From Phytohabitans sp037414955 (GTDB lineage: Bacteria; Actinomycetota; Actinomycetes; Mycobacteriales; Micromonosporaceae), in assembly GCA_037414955.1 (NCBI GenBank), contig JBBEWH010000051.1, positions 1-64,000 of the forward strand: DNA of 64,000 nt. The letters are read 5' to 3'. The notes under the pieces are model-generated. The model searched no databases, was not told where the DNA came from, and saw nothing but the letters and a program-made list of their open reading frames with translations. Shown here piece by piece: positions 56,997 to 64,000 of this stretch (within the stretch, counting starts at the first letter, position 1; every line of letters begins with the position of its first letter). Position numbers and translations under genes: made by a program.

Positions 56997-57404
56997 TCAG
57001 ACCGTCGCCGCCTGCTGCGTTGTCGTGAAGAACTCGATCGCGATGTTGTCGGGATCCTTCGCGTTGAGGTGGGCGCCGAACTGGTCCTCGACGATCGGCG
57101 AATGCAGGACGCCTTGCCGGTCCAGGCGCTGCCGCCAGGTCTCCAGCTCCGCGCGGGATTCGACATGGATGCCGATATGGTCCAGCCCGACCCGCGCCGG
57201 GTCGAACTCGTCCTTCTCGTCGGTCGTTCGATGCGTGCGGAACCCGACCATGAGCGACGGTCCCGCGCATACCGTGAGTGGACCGGTCTCGTCGCTGGTT
57301 GCCAGCACGGTCTCCCCGTCCAGCAAGCGGTTGTAGAAGTCGGCACTGCGCTGGACGTCGGTGACGGTGAGCATGATGTGCCCGATCCCCTGCGCCGATG
57401 GCAT
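56997..57404 (-). CDS. VOC / glyoxalase family protein
   Basis: 135 residues with two beta-alpha-beta-beta-beta units: GIGHIMLTVTDVQRSADFYNRL and GLDHIGIHVESRAELETW, ending NAKDPDNIAIEFF. Metal ligands His and Glu are in the usual places. It may be a dioxygenase- or lyase-like enzyme or a drug-binding protein. ATG 57404 is chosen because TGGAGG lies eight bases upstream; an earlier ATG (57431) lacks it. Confidence 0.85.
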   Translation of the reverse strand: MPSAQGIGHIMLTVTDVQRSADFYNRLLDGETVLATSDETGPLTVCAGPSLMVGFRTHRTTDEKDEFDPARVGLDHIGIHVESRAELETWRQRLDRQGVLHSPIVEDQFGAHLNAKDPDNIAIEFFTTTQQAATV

Positions 57405-57492
57405 CGAGACCACCTCCAGACTAAAAGCCACGAATTGCCCCGAATTGACGCTACGCCGGGGCGCGGAGCACGCACAAGAACCGGACCAACCC

Positions 57493-57548
57493 CATGATCA
57501 GGGCGTCCCTCAAGTAGTTAGAGCAACTTGTGGGACGCCCGGATCATG
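57493..57548. repeat. 56-bp palindromic element, copy 11
   Basis: Left arm G type (CAGGGCGTCCCTCAAGTAGTT); right arm AACTTGTGGGACGCCCGGATCATG with three changes. First copy after the repeat-free block. A run of ten G follows immediately (57548-57557). It lies between tandem minus-strand genes. Confidence 0.92.
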
Positions 57549-57575
57549 GGGGGGGGGTTGCGGGGGACGCCTCGC

Positions 57576-58457
57576 TCAGGTGAGCGCGGCCCGCAGCCGC
57601 GGGTAGGTGGGCGCCAGCGTGCGCAACGCGGCGGCCGCCGCGAGGTGATCTCCCGCCACCAGGTCGTACTGGACAGCGCCCAGCAGCCTGGCCTGCGCGT
57701 CGGCGATCCGCGCGGCGCGGTCCCGGCCGATCTCGTCCAGCCACGCCGAGGCGTCCGCGAGCCGGCGCGCGCCTACCCGCACCGCGAAATGCACCAGGTG
57801 GCCGTGGGTCCGCTCGTCCAGACCCGCGGCGACCAGACCGGCGAGCCGCTCCACCGCCGCGGCCGAGGCCGCCAGCCAGCGCACGGCGTCGGGCAGCGCG
57901 CCGCGCAGCGCCGCCGCCACGTCCACCTCGCGCACCCGGTGAAAGCCGGCCCGCATGGTGAACGGCGTCGACGGGTAGGGCACGGTCTCCGCCCGCCACG
58001 CGGCCACGAACCCGTCCAGGGGCAGCGTCGCGTACGGGTGGCCGTGCGGGTCGTGGAGCGTCACCGTGGCGTCGTCCACCCCGAGCACCACGACGAAGTG
58101 GTCCGAGCCGATCGGCGTGCCCATCCCCGGGATGTAGCGCAGCAGCCCGAACTCGACCGGCCCGACCAGCACGGGGCCGGCCTCGGTGGCCGCGCGCAGC
58201 CGGCCGACCGCGCCGGCGGCGTCGCCGCCGGCGGTGCGCTCGCACGCCCAGCCCAGCGCCGCGATCGCGGGGTCCAGGCCGAGGTCGGGATCCCATCCGG
58301 CCGGGCTGAAGTACGGCAGGCCGGCGATGAACGTCGCCCCGAACGGAGATCCGGTCAGCACCTCGATCGCCGAGGGCGGCACCGCCCGTCTACCCATGAC
58401 CATCGCGAGGGAGTTGGCGTAGCAATAGGGCCCGGAGCCGATGTACCGCACTGTCAC
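57576..58457 (-). CDS. BtrH-N/C39-like papain-fold protein
   Basis: 293 residues. The N-terminal half looks like a papain-like fold of the BtrH N-terminal or C39 type: Cys in GSGPYCYANSLAMV, His in GSDHFVVVLGVDD and Asp in LHDPHGHPYATL. The C-terminal half (170-290) is helical and Ala-rich. It may cleave or transfer an aminoacyl or peptidyl group; no partner carrier or precursor peptide is near. GTG 58457 is used. Confidence 0.72.
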   Translation of the reverse strand: MTVRYIGSGPYCYANSLAMVMGRRAVPPSAIEVLTGSPFGATFIAGLPYFSPAGWDPDLGLDPAIAALGWACERTAGGDAAGAVGRLRAATEAGPVLVGPVEFGLLRYIPGMGTPIGSDHFVVVLGVDDATVTLHDPHGHPYATLPLDGFVAAWRAETVPYPSTPFTMRAGFHRVREVDVAAALRGALPDAVRWLAASAAAVERLAGLVAAGLDERTHGHLVHFAVRVGARRLADASAWLDEIGRDRAARIADAQARLLGAVQYDLVAGDHLAAAAALRTLAPTYPRLRAALT

Positions 58458-58485
58458 GCCCGCCAGCCTGGCAGGATTTCGCCCT

Positions 58486-58500
58486 AATGATCAAGGCGTC
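58486..58500. repeat. Half copy of the 56-bp element
   Basis: AATGATCAAGGCGTC matches the left end; the rest is lost, and the full 56 bases would overlap the end of the SDR gene. Confidence 0.6.
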
Positions 58501-58515
58501 GGGCAGAGTGCGGGG

Positions 58516-59232
58516 TCAGCGGAGGTTCAGGCCGCCGTCCAGGAGGATCACCTCGCCGGTGACGTACGAGTGGTGCACGAGCATGGCGATCAGGTCCGCG
58601 ACGTCCGCGGGTCGAGCGGCCCGGCGCATCGGGCTCGCGGTCTTCCACAGCGTCCGCGCGTCGGTCCAGTCGGCGGTCAGCGGCGTGTCGACGAGGCCGG
58701 GCGCCACCGCGTTGACGCGTACGTCGGGTCCCAGCGCCGCGGCCAGCAGCTTCGTCACGTGGTTGAGCGCGGCCTTGCTGGCGGCGTACGCGATCGAGCT
58801 GCCCTTCGGCCGGACCCCGGCGTGGCTGGTCACGTTCACCACGCACCCGCCGGAGTCGCGCAGCGCCGGCAACGCCGCCGTACACAGCAGCCAGGGGGCG
58901 ATCAGGTTCACGTCGAGCAGCCGGCGCCAGTCCTGCGCGCTGAGCCCCGGCAGGTCCGCGTGCGGCACCGGCCAGCTGATGCCGGCGTTGTTGACCAGGA
59001 CGTCGAGCCTCCCGTGCCGCTCCAGCACCCGCGGCACCAGCGCGGCGGCGGCCGCGTCGTCGGCGAGGTCGGCCTGGTGGTACGACCCGCCGAGCTCCTC
59101 GGCCAGCGCGACCCCGGCGGACCGGCTGGACCGGGAGTGGACCGCCACCGCCATCCCGTCCGCCGCCAACCGCCGGGCGGTCGCCGCCCCGATCCCGGAC
59201 GCCGACCCGGTCACCAACGCCACCTTCCGCAC
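58516..59232 (-). CDS. Short-chain dehydrogenase/reductase
   Basis: 238 residues. Cofactor motif VTGSASGIGAAT, NNAGISWP, catalytic Ser in VVNVTSHAG and YAASK (Tyr, Lys), end TGEVILLDGGLNLR. A classical SDR using NAD(P) on an alcohol or ketone; the substrate is unknown. GTG 59232 is used because the motif starts at residue 8. It is divergent from the aldo-keto reductase. Confidence 0.92.
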   Translation of the reverse strand: MRKVALVTGSASGIGAATARRLAADGMAVAVHSRSSRSAGVALAEELGGSYHQADLADDAAAAALVPRVLERHGRLDVLVNNAGISWPVPHADLPGLSAQDWRRLLDVNLIAPWLLCTAALPALRDSGGCVVNVTSHAGVRPKGSSIAYAASKAALNHVTKLLAAALGPDVRVNAVAPGLVDTPLTADWTDARTLWKTASPMRRAARPADVADLIAMLVHHSYVTGEVILLDGGLNLR

Positions 59233-59252
59233 CGACCCACCCTAGAAGACGC

Positions 59253-59308
59253 CATGATCAAGGCGTCCCTCACGTAGTCCTCACGACTACAGGGACGCCT
59301 TGATCATG
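59253..59308. repeat. 56-bp palindromic element, copy 12
   Basis: The outer 17 bp are perfect; right half of the CTCACGACTACAGGGACGC subtype. It lies between divergent SDR and aldo-keto reductase genes, immediately upstream of the MerR-type promoter. Confidence 0.93.
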
Positions 59309-59324
59309 GAAGCCGGGCCCGCGC

Positions 59325-59355
59325 TTGACTTCGAGTGCGCTCAAGGTCGTAACGT
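59325..59355 (+). promoter_or_regulatory. MerR-type promoter of the aldo-keto reductase gene
   Basis: TTGACT (59325-59330), 19-base spacer, TAACGT (59350-59355). The spacer contains the dyad ACTTCGAG-TGCG-CTCAAGGT. A 19-base spacer with a dyad between the boxes is the hallmark of MerR-controlled promoters. The start codon lies nine bases after the -10 box, so the mRNA is probably leaderless. Confidence 0.75.
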
Positions 59356-59363
59356 GCCGGCGC

Positions 59364-60419
59364 ATGAGCATGCGTTACCGAGTCCTGGGCGGCACGGGCA
59401 TCGAAGTGAGCACGTACTGCCTCGGCGCCATGATGTTCGGCGCCGCCGGCAACCCCGACCACGACGACTGCGTCCGCATCATCCACGCCGCCCTCGACCA
59501 GGGCGTCAACTTCGTGGACACCGCCGACATGTACTCCCAGGGCGAGTCCGAGCGGATCGTCGGCAAGGCGCTGCGCGGCCGCCGCGACGACGTGGTGCTC
59601 GCGACCAAGGTGCACTTCCCGATGGGCGAGGGCCGCAACCGCGGCGGCAACTCGCGGCGGTGGATCCTCAAGGCCGTCGACGAGAGCCTGGCCCGCCTGG
59701 GCACCGACTGGATCGACCTGTACCAGGTGCACCGCCCCGACCACACGACCGACATCGAGGAGACCCTCGACGCGCTCACCACCCTGGTACGCCAGGGCAA
59801 GATCCGGGCGTTCGGCTGCTCCACGTTCCCCGCCGAGGAGATCGTCGAGGCGCACCACGCCGCCGAGCGCCACGGGCTGCTGCGCTTCCGCACCGAGCAG
59901 CCGCCGTACTCGCTGCTCGCCCGCGGTGTCGAGACCGCGGTGCTGCCGGTCTGCGAGCGGTACCGGATGGGTGTGCTGACCTGGAGCCCGCTGGCCTTCG
60001 GCTTCCTGACCGGCCGCTACCGCAAGGGCCGCGACATCGACCTGACCACCGGCCGGGCCGCGCTGGCGCCGGAGCGCTTCGACCCGTCGATACCGGCCAA
60101 CGCGGCCAAGCTGGCGGTCGTCGAGCAGCTCGTCGAGGTGGCCGACGACCTCGGCTGCACGCTGCCCGAGCTGGCGGTGGCGTTCGTCGTGGCGCACCCC
60201 GCGGTGACCTCGGTCATCGTCGGTCCGCGCACCATGGACCAGCTCGAGGATCTGCTCAAGGGCGCCCCGGTGGTGCTGGACGACGCCACCCTCGACCGCA
60301 TCGACGCGATCGTGCCGCCCGGCACCAACGTGTACGACCCCAACGGCCGGTGGCCGGTCCCGGCCCTGACCGACCTCGCCCGCCGGCGCCGCCCCCTGGC
60401 CGACCGCGCCGCCGCCTGA
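59364..60419 (+). CDS. Aldo-keto reductase
   Basis: 351 residues, TIM barrel. Catalytic tetrad visible: Asp and Tyr in FVDTADMYSQGESE, Lys in VLATKVHFP and His in YQVHRPDHTT. The C-terminal NADPH-binding part has SVIVGPRTMDQLEDLL. It reduces aldehydes or ketones. ATG 59364 (or 59370) fits the MerR-type promoter; an earlier in-frame TTG would lie in the promoter itself. Confidence 0.92.
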   Translation: MSMRYRVLGGTGIEVSTYCLGAMMFGAAGNPDHDDCVRIIHAALDQGVNFVDTADMYSQGESERIVGKALRGRRDDVVLATKVHFPMGEGRNRGGNSRRWILKAVDESLARLGTDWIDLYQVHRPDHTTDIEETLDALTTLVRQGKIRAFGCSTFPAEEIVEAHHAAERHGLLRFRTEQPPYSLLARGVETAVLPVCERYRMGVLTWSPLAFGFLTGRYRKGRDIDLTTGRAALAPERFDPSIPANAAKLAVVEQLVEVADDLGCTLPELAVAFVVAHPAVTSVIVGPRTMDQLEDLLKGAPVVLDDATLDRIDAIVPPGTNVYDPNGRWPVPALTDLARRRRPLADRAAA

Positions 60420-60426
60420 CCCCATC

Positions 60427-60482
60427 CATGATCAAGGCGTCCCTCATGCGGTCCTGGCGACGTGCGGGACGCCTTGATCATG
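60427..60482. repeat. 56-bp palindromic element, copy 13
   Basis: The outer 17 bp are perfect, with a variable centre (GCGGTCCTGGCGACGTGC). It lies between same-direction genes. Its right end TTGATC (60474-60479) stands 15 bases before TACGGT (60495-60500), so it might also serve as a weak -35 box of the next gene. Confidence 0.93.
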
Positions 60483-60507
60483 GGGATGGGGCGCTACGGT
60501 AGGCGGC

Positions 60508-61263
60508 GTGATCACGGTGCAGGTTGATGGCCGGCCGGCGACCGCCGAGCAGCTGGCGGCCCTGCTGCTGAGCAACTACGGCCACTTCACGGCCCTGCAG
60601 GTGCGCGCCGGCCGCACCCGCGGGCTCGCCCTGCACCTGGACCGCCTCGACGGCGCCACCCGGGAGCTGTTCGACACCGCTCTGGACACCGAGCGGGCGC
60701 GCGACCACCTGCGGCACGCGCTGGCCGGCACCGCCGACGCCGCCGTGCGGGTGATCGTGGTCCGGCCGGGCGACCGCGCCGAGCCGTCGGTGCTGGTCGT
60801 GGTGCGCCCGCCGATGTCACCGCCGCCGACCGCGCAGCGGCTCATGTCCGTGCCCTACCTGCGGCCGGCCGCGCACCTGAAGCACCTGGGCGGCTTCGGG
60901 CAGAGCTACCACGGTGCGCGCGCCCGGCGGCGCGGCTTCGACGACGCGCTGCTGACCGGGCCGGACGGCCTGATCGCGGAGGCCGCCATCGCGAACGTCG
61001 CGTTCTTCGACGGCACGGCGGTCATCTGGCCGGACGCGCCGTGCCTCGGCGGGATCACGATGCGGCTGCTGGAGCCCCGGCTGCCGTCCCGGCGCGCGCC
61101 GGTGCACCTGGCCGACGTGCCGTCGTTCGCGGCGGCGTTCGTGGCCAACTCGATCGGCGTCGCGCCGGTCGCCCGCGTCGACGACGTCGACCTGCCCGTC
61201 GACGTCGACCTGATGAAGACCGTCGCGGACGCCTACGACGCGGTCCCCTGGGACCCGATCTAG
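60508..61263 (+). CDS. Class-IV PLP-dependent aminotransferase (branched-chain/aminodeoxychorismate lyase type)
   Basis: 251 residues. PLP Lys in AHLKHLGGFGQSYHGARARRRGFDDALL, then the family block GLIAEAAIANVAFFDG and GGITMRLLEP. Shorter than BCAT (about 300) and near to aminodeoxychorismate lyase in size. Substrate not assigned. TACGGT ends seven bases before the GTG, so a leaderless transcript is likely. Confidence 0.85.
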   Translation: MITVQVDGRPATAEQLAALLLSNYGHFTALQVRAGRTRGLALHLDRLDGATRELFDTALDTERARDHLRHALAGTADAAVRVIVVRPGDRAEPSVLVVVRPPMSPPPTAQRLMSVPYLRPAAHLKHLGGFGQSYHGARARRRGFDDALLTGPDGLIAEAAIANVAFFDGTAVIWPDAPCLGGITMRLLEPRLPSRRAPVHLADVPSFAAAFVANSIGVAPVARVDDVDLPVDVDLMKTVADAYDAVPWDPI

Positions 61264-61292
61264 GGCCTGTCCGCCCGGGACATAATGGACGG

Positions 61293-62267
61293 ATGCATCC
61301 AGTCCTGCCGCCGTCGGCGTTGCCCGCGTTGTCCGCCGCCGGGGACGGTGCCGACTTCACCGAGGCGTGGCTGCGCAACCGCCGGCTGTCCGACCACACC
61401 CGGGAGGCGTACCGGCGGGACATCGCGGCCTGGCTCGCCTGGTGCGCCGGGCGGCAGCTCGACCCGCTGCGCGCCACGTTCCTGGACGTCAACGCGTACG
61501 CCCGGGACCTGGAGTCCACCGTGGACCCGCGCAGCGGCCGGCCGCTGACCCCGGCCACGGTAGCGCGGAAGCTGTCCGGGCTGTCCAGCTGGTACGGCTT
61601 CCTGCAGAAGCTGCGCGCCGTCGAGGCCAACCCGGTCGCCGGCGCCGACCGGCCGCGGGTGGGCCGCGACCACTCGGCCACCGTCGGCCTCACCCCGGAC
61701 GAGGTGGACGCGCTGCTGGCCGCCGCGGACGCGGACACCGGCCCGCTAGCGGCCCGCAACCGGGCCGTCGTCACGATGCTGGCCGACCTGGGGCTGCGGG
61801 TCGGCGAGCTGGTGTCGCTGGACGTCGACGACATCGGGTACGAGCGCGGGCACCGCAGCGTGCGGTTCGTCGGCAAGGGCGGCAAGCCACGCCGCCGGGC
61901 CCTGACCCCGGGTACCGCGGCCGCGCTGGACGCCTACCTGGCGGTGCGCGAGGACGCGGGCGGGGCGCTGTTCCGCACGGCCAGCGGTGCCCGGATCGAC
62001 CGGTCCGCGGTGTTCCGGCTGGTGCGCCGCCTCGCCCGGGACGCCGGGATCCCCGCGTGGGCGAAGCTGTCGCCGCACTCGCTGCGGCACGCGTTCGCCA
62101 CCACCGCCCGCGCCGAGGGGGTGCCGCTGGAAGACGTGCAGGACGCGATGGGCCACGCCGACCCGCGCACCACCCGCCGCTACGACCGGGACCGGCACAA
62201 CCTGGACCGCGACCCGGCGTACGCGATCTGGGCCGCCCGCGCCCGCCGCCGCCCCTCTCCATCGTGA
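61293..62267 (+). CDS. XerC/XerD-like tyrosine recombinase
   Basis: 324 residues. SAM-like N-terminal domain (FTEAWLRNRRLSDHTREAYRRDIAAWLAW) and catalytic domain with Arg in LGLRVGELVSL, Lys in VGKGGKPRR, HSLRHAFAT, GHADPRTT and Tyr in RRYDRDRHNL. All six catalytic residues are present. Whether it is the chromosomal Xer protein or an element-borne integrase is unclear; no att sites or phage genes adjoin it. The stop TGA lies in the 56-bp repeat. CATAAT just upstream of ATG 61293 suggests a leaderless start. Confidence 0.88.
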   Translation: MHPVLPPSALPALSAAGDGADFTEAWLRNRRLSDHTREAYRRDIAAWLAWCAGRQLDPLRATFLDVNAYARDLESTVDPRSGRPLTPATVARKLSGLSSWYGFLQKLRAVEANPVAGADRPRVGRDHSATVGLTPDEVDALLAAADADTGPLAARNRAVVTMLADLGLRVGELVSLDVDDIGYERGHRSVRFVGKGGKPRRRALTPGTAAALDAYLAVREDAGGALFRTASGARIDRSAVFRLVRRLARDAGIPAWAKLSPHSLRHAFATTARAEGVPLEDVQDAMGHADPRTTRRYDRDRHNLDRDPAYAIWAARARRRPSPS

Positions 62268-62318
62268 TCAGGGCGTCCCTCACGTCGTGAGAACCACGTG
62301 AGGGACGCCCTGATCACG
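62263..62318. repeat. 56-bp palindromic element, copy 14 (compensated end)
   Basis: The ends read CGTGATC and GATCACG instead of CATGATC and GATCATG, so the change is paired in both arms; the outer 23 bp are perfect and of G type. It lies between the convergent recombinase and tannase genes and holds the recombinase stop. Confidence 0.95.
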
Positions 62319-62325
62319 AAGAGGG

Positions 62326-63972
62326 CTACGGCACCACCGGGCCGGGACGGTCGTACAGGTCCTCACCCACCCACCGGATCACGTCCCGCGGCGGGCCGGG
62401 CGGCGCGGCCGGCACGAAGTTTCCGGCGTCGTCGACGCTGCCGCTGCCGTCGTAGCGGGCGCGCAGCGGGTATGGGAACACCGGCCGGGACCGCACGACC
62501 TGGCCCTGCGCGTCGCGGCCCCGGGCGACGACCCGGTCGGGCGCGTCCCCGCGCTCGACCCAGCGCACCAGCTCCGGCAACGGGTCGAACTCGGTGAGGC
62601 GGTAGCCGTCGGCGCAGTGGTAGAGGGTGGGCACCATGAACAGCCGCGCGTACCGCTGGGTGCGGTGCGGGCCGCCGTCGCGCTGCCAGAGCCGCTGGTA
62701 GTAGTCCAGCGTGCCGGCCGGTGGGATCGCCTGGTCGCTCCCGCCGTGCCAGATGACCAGCTTGCCGCCGGCCCGGCGGAACCGGCTCAGGTCCAGGCTC
62801 AGCGCGTTGGCCCGCACCCCTTCCGGGGTGAGCCGGTCGAACTCGGCGACGGTGAACGCGAAGTCGGCCAGCGACGAGTGCGGCTCGCCGATCGGATATC
62901 CCATGTATCGCAGGTAGTTGTCGGCCAGCGCGGCGGCGGCCGAGAGGCCGCCGAGCTCCGGCGCCGGAATCAGCCAGCCGTACCAGGCCGGCTCGGAGCC
63001 GTACGGCTGGCCACCCGGGTAGAGCCGGCGGCCCGCGGGGTCGGTCGCCCCGGCGTACACCCGCCGCACGACCTCGACCTGGGCCGCGGTCAGGCAGGCC
63101 GGGGTGTCGGTCCCGGCCGGGCAGGCCAGCGTCGCGGGGTCGAACCGGCAGGCGCCCGGCTCGTCGACCTGACCGTCGGTGAGGCCGTCGAGCCCGTCGC
63201 AGGCGGCGACGACCGCCGCGTGCAGGGCGGGCAGCTTCGCGCCGGTGAGGATCGGCTGGCCGTCGGCGGCCGTGTTCGACCGGGCGAGCCACGCCTGATG
63301 CACGATGAGCGGGGTGATCGCGGCCGCCGGGGCCTCCGCGACGATCCCGTCGAAGTCGTCCGGGTATCGCTGGGCGAGCAGCAGCGCTTCCCGCCCGCCG
63401 TTGGAACAGCCGCTGAAGTACGAGCGCCGGGGCGGCGACCCGTAGTAGGCGGCGATGACGCGCTTGGCGGCCTGGGACACCACGTGGGGGGCGCGGAACT
63501 GCCAGTCATCCCGCGCGGCCCGGTCGCCGGCGGCCCAGCCGCCGTCGCCGAACGGGAACGGCGGCCGCCCGACATGACCGTCGTCGGTCGCGGCCACGGC
63601 GAAGTCACCGGGCGGCCGGCCGCCGCAGTCGGGGAAGGCCGGGACGCCGAGGTCGCCGCAGAAGCCGCCGCAGCCGTACTGCAGGTAGCGTCCCGCGTAG
63701 GTGCTGGTCGGCAGCCTGAGGTGGAACCGCACCGCGGGCTCCACGTATCCGCGCACGTCGCAGTGCTCCGGTGCGTCGGCCTGCCCCGGCGTCGGGGTGG
63801 CCGCCGTGACGTGGGCCGCGCCGGTCGGCAGGGCGAAGTCGCCGACGAGTCGAGCGCAGTCCCGGACCGGCCGGATCCCGGCCTCGCCCGCCGCGGCGGG
63901 CGAGGCCGGCGGGCCGAGCCCGACCACGATCGTCGCCACCGCCGCTACCGCGCACCCCGTTCGCAGTCGCAT
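62326..63972 (-). CDS. Secreted tannase/feruloyl esterase family protein
   Basis: 548 residues. Signal peptide (to about 28, PAAAG), nucleophile Ser in YFSGCSNGGREALL, Asp in LVIWHGGSDQAIPP and His in PTLYHCADG. The Cys next to Ser and His (GCSNGG, YHCADG) is the CS-D-HC pattern of the family, which holds the active site by a disulfide. It should release gallic or ferulic acid or similar aromatic acids from plant esters. AAGGAGA precedes the ATG. Confidence 0.9.
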   Translation of the reverse strand: MRLRTGCAVAAVATIVVGLGPPASPAAAGEAGIRPVRDCARLVGDFALPTGAAHVTAATPTPGQADAPEHCDVRGYVEPAVRFHLRLPTSTYAGRYLQYGCGGFCGDLGVPAFPDCGGRPPGDFAVAATDDGHVGRPPFPFGDGGWAAGDRAARDDWQFRAPHVVSQAAKRVIAAYYGSPPRRSYFSGCSNGGREALLLAQRYPDDFDGIVAEAPAAAITPLIVHQAWLARSNTAADGQPILTGAKLPALHAAVVAACDGLDGLTDGQVDEPGACRFDPATLACPAGTDTPACLTAAQVEVVRRVYAGATDPAGRRLYPGGQPYGSEPAWYGWLIPAPELGGLSAAAALADNYLRYMGYPIGEPHSSLADFAFTVAEFDRLTPEGVRANALSLDLSRFRRAGGKLVIWHGGSDQAIPPAGTLDYYQRLWQRDGGPHRTQRYARLFMVPTLYHCADGYRLTEFDPLPELVRWVERGDAPDRVVARGRDAQGQVVRSRPVFPYPLRARYDGSGSVDDAGNFVPAAPPGPPRDVIRWVGEDLYDRPGPVVP

Positions 63973-64000
63973 GCCGCTGTCTCCTTCTGGGTCGATCCAG

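Noticed and set aside
61293..62267. The Xer-like recombinase as the enzyme moving the 56-bp elements
   Set aside because: The elements do not look like 28-bp dif or att sites with a 6-8-bp centre, there is no evidence of target duplication or exchange, and proximity alone (stop codon in one copy) is shared by many unrelated genes.
3347..62318. Short peptides such as MIKASLT and MRDALIM recurring at many gene starts
   Set aside because: They are translations of the 56-bp palindrome and not conserved leader peptides; starts were moved downstream where a better ribosome site exists.
3347..62318. CRISPR-like array, because of many similar palindromic repeats
   Set aside because: Copies are kilobases apart, each in a separate spacer between genes, with no regular spacers and no cas genes.

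Overview
The window is very GC-rich, with G/C-biased third codon positions, an rbpA gene, extended -10 promoters and several apparently leaderless starts. This points to a filamentous actinomycete. The mix of lysine-aminomutase genes, LAL regulators and ECF sigma factors would fit Micromonosporaceae, but the family assignment is inference, not something a marker gene here proves.

Layout. 1-3.2 kb: edge-truncated secreted six-hairpin glycosidase. 3.4-9.5 kb: CBS-domain protein, M24 aminopeptidase, DHA2 drug exporter with divergent TetR regulator, acyl-CoA dehydrogenase, Lrp regulator. 9.5-12.9 kb: a micro-operon (34-aa ORF, GT2 glycosyltransferase, 54-aa LAVTG membrane protein) and a secreted subtilase. 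13-17.3 kb: XRE/NB-ARC/TPR regulator, histidine phosphatase, a frameshifted membrane protein, CsbD. 17.3-25.2 kb: a B12-dependent lysine catabolism cluster (kamA divergent from kdd, amidohydrolase, kamD, kamE, kal, MutL-like reactivase). 25.2-29.7 kb: a likely structured RNA with intrinsic terminator, then lnt-fxsA convergent with rbpA, and a coiled-coil protein. 29.9-35.6 kb: carbonic anhydrase, MarR regulator, DinB/maleylpyruvate-isomerase-like protein, TSUP exporter, FnIII-CBM2 secreted protein, DHDPS-like lyase, LysR. 35.7-57.4 kb: two LAL/LuxR regulators, rifampicin monooxygenase with a probable rifamycin-associated element, MFS, three ECF sigma modules with partner enzymes, and a Tn3-family transposon remnant. 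57.5-64 kb: C39-like protein, SDR, aldo-keto reductase under a MerR-type promoter, class-IV aminotransferase, Xer-like recombinase, tannase.

The most striking signal is a family of intergenic palindromes of exactly 56 bp (14 full-length copies plus several half copies). The two arms change together between copies, so pairing is preserved although the sequence drifts. Copies lie between tandem, convergent and divergent genes, so they are not only terminators. Several neighbouring genes take their stop codon, last residues or possible start from a copy. In one case (MarR, 30.3-31.0 kb) decay of the copy removed the stop and the gene now reads about 93 codons further, across the carbonic anhydrase gene. 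The family is absent from 35.6 to 57.5 kb, the block that also holds the resistance gene, ECF modules and transposon remnant, which suggests that block was acquired later. A second palindrome family (76 bp, two copies in opposite orientation) and two nested palindromes of other sequence also occur.

No tRNA, rRNA or CRISPR array was seen.
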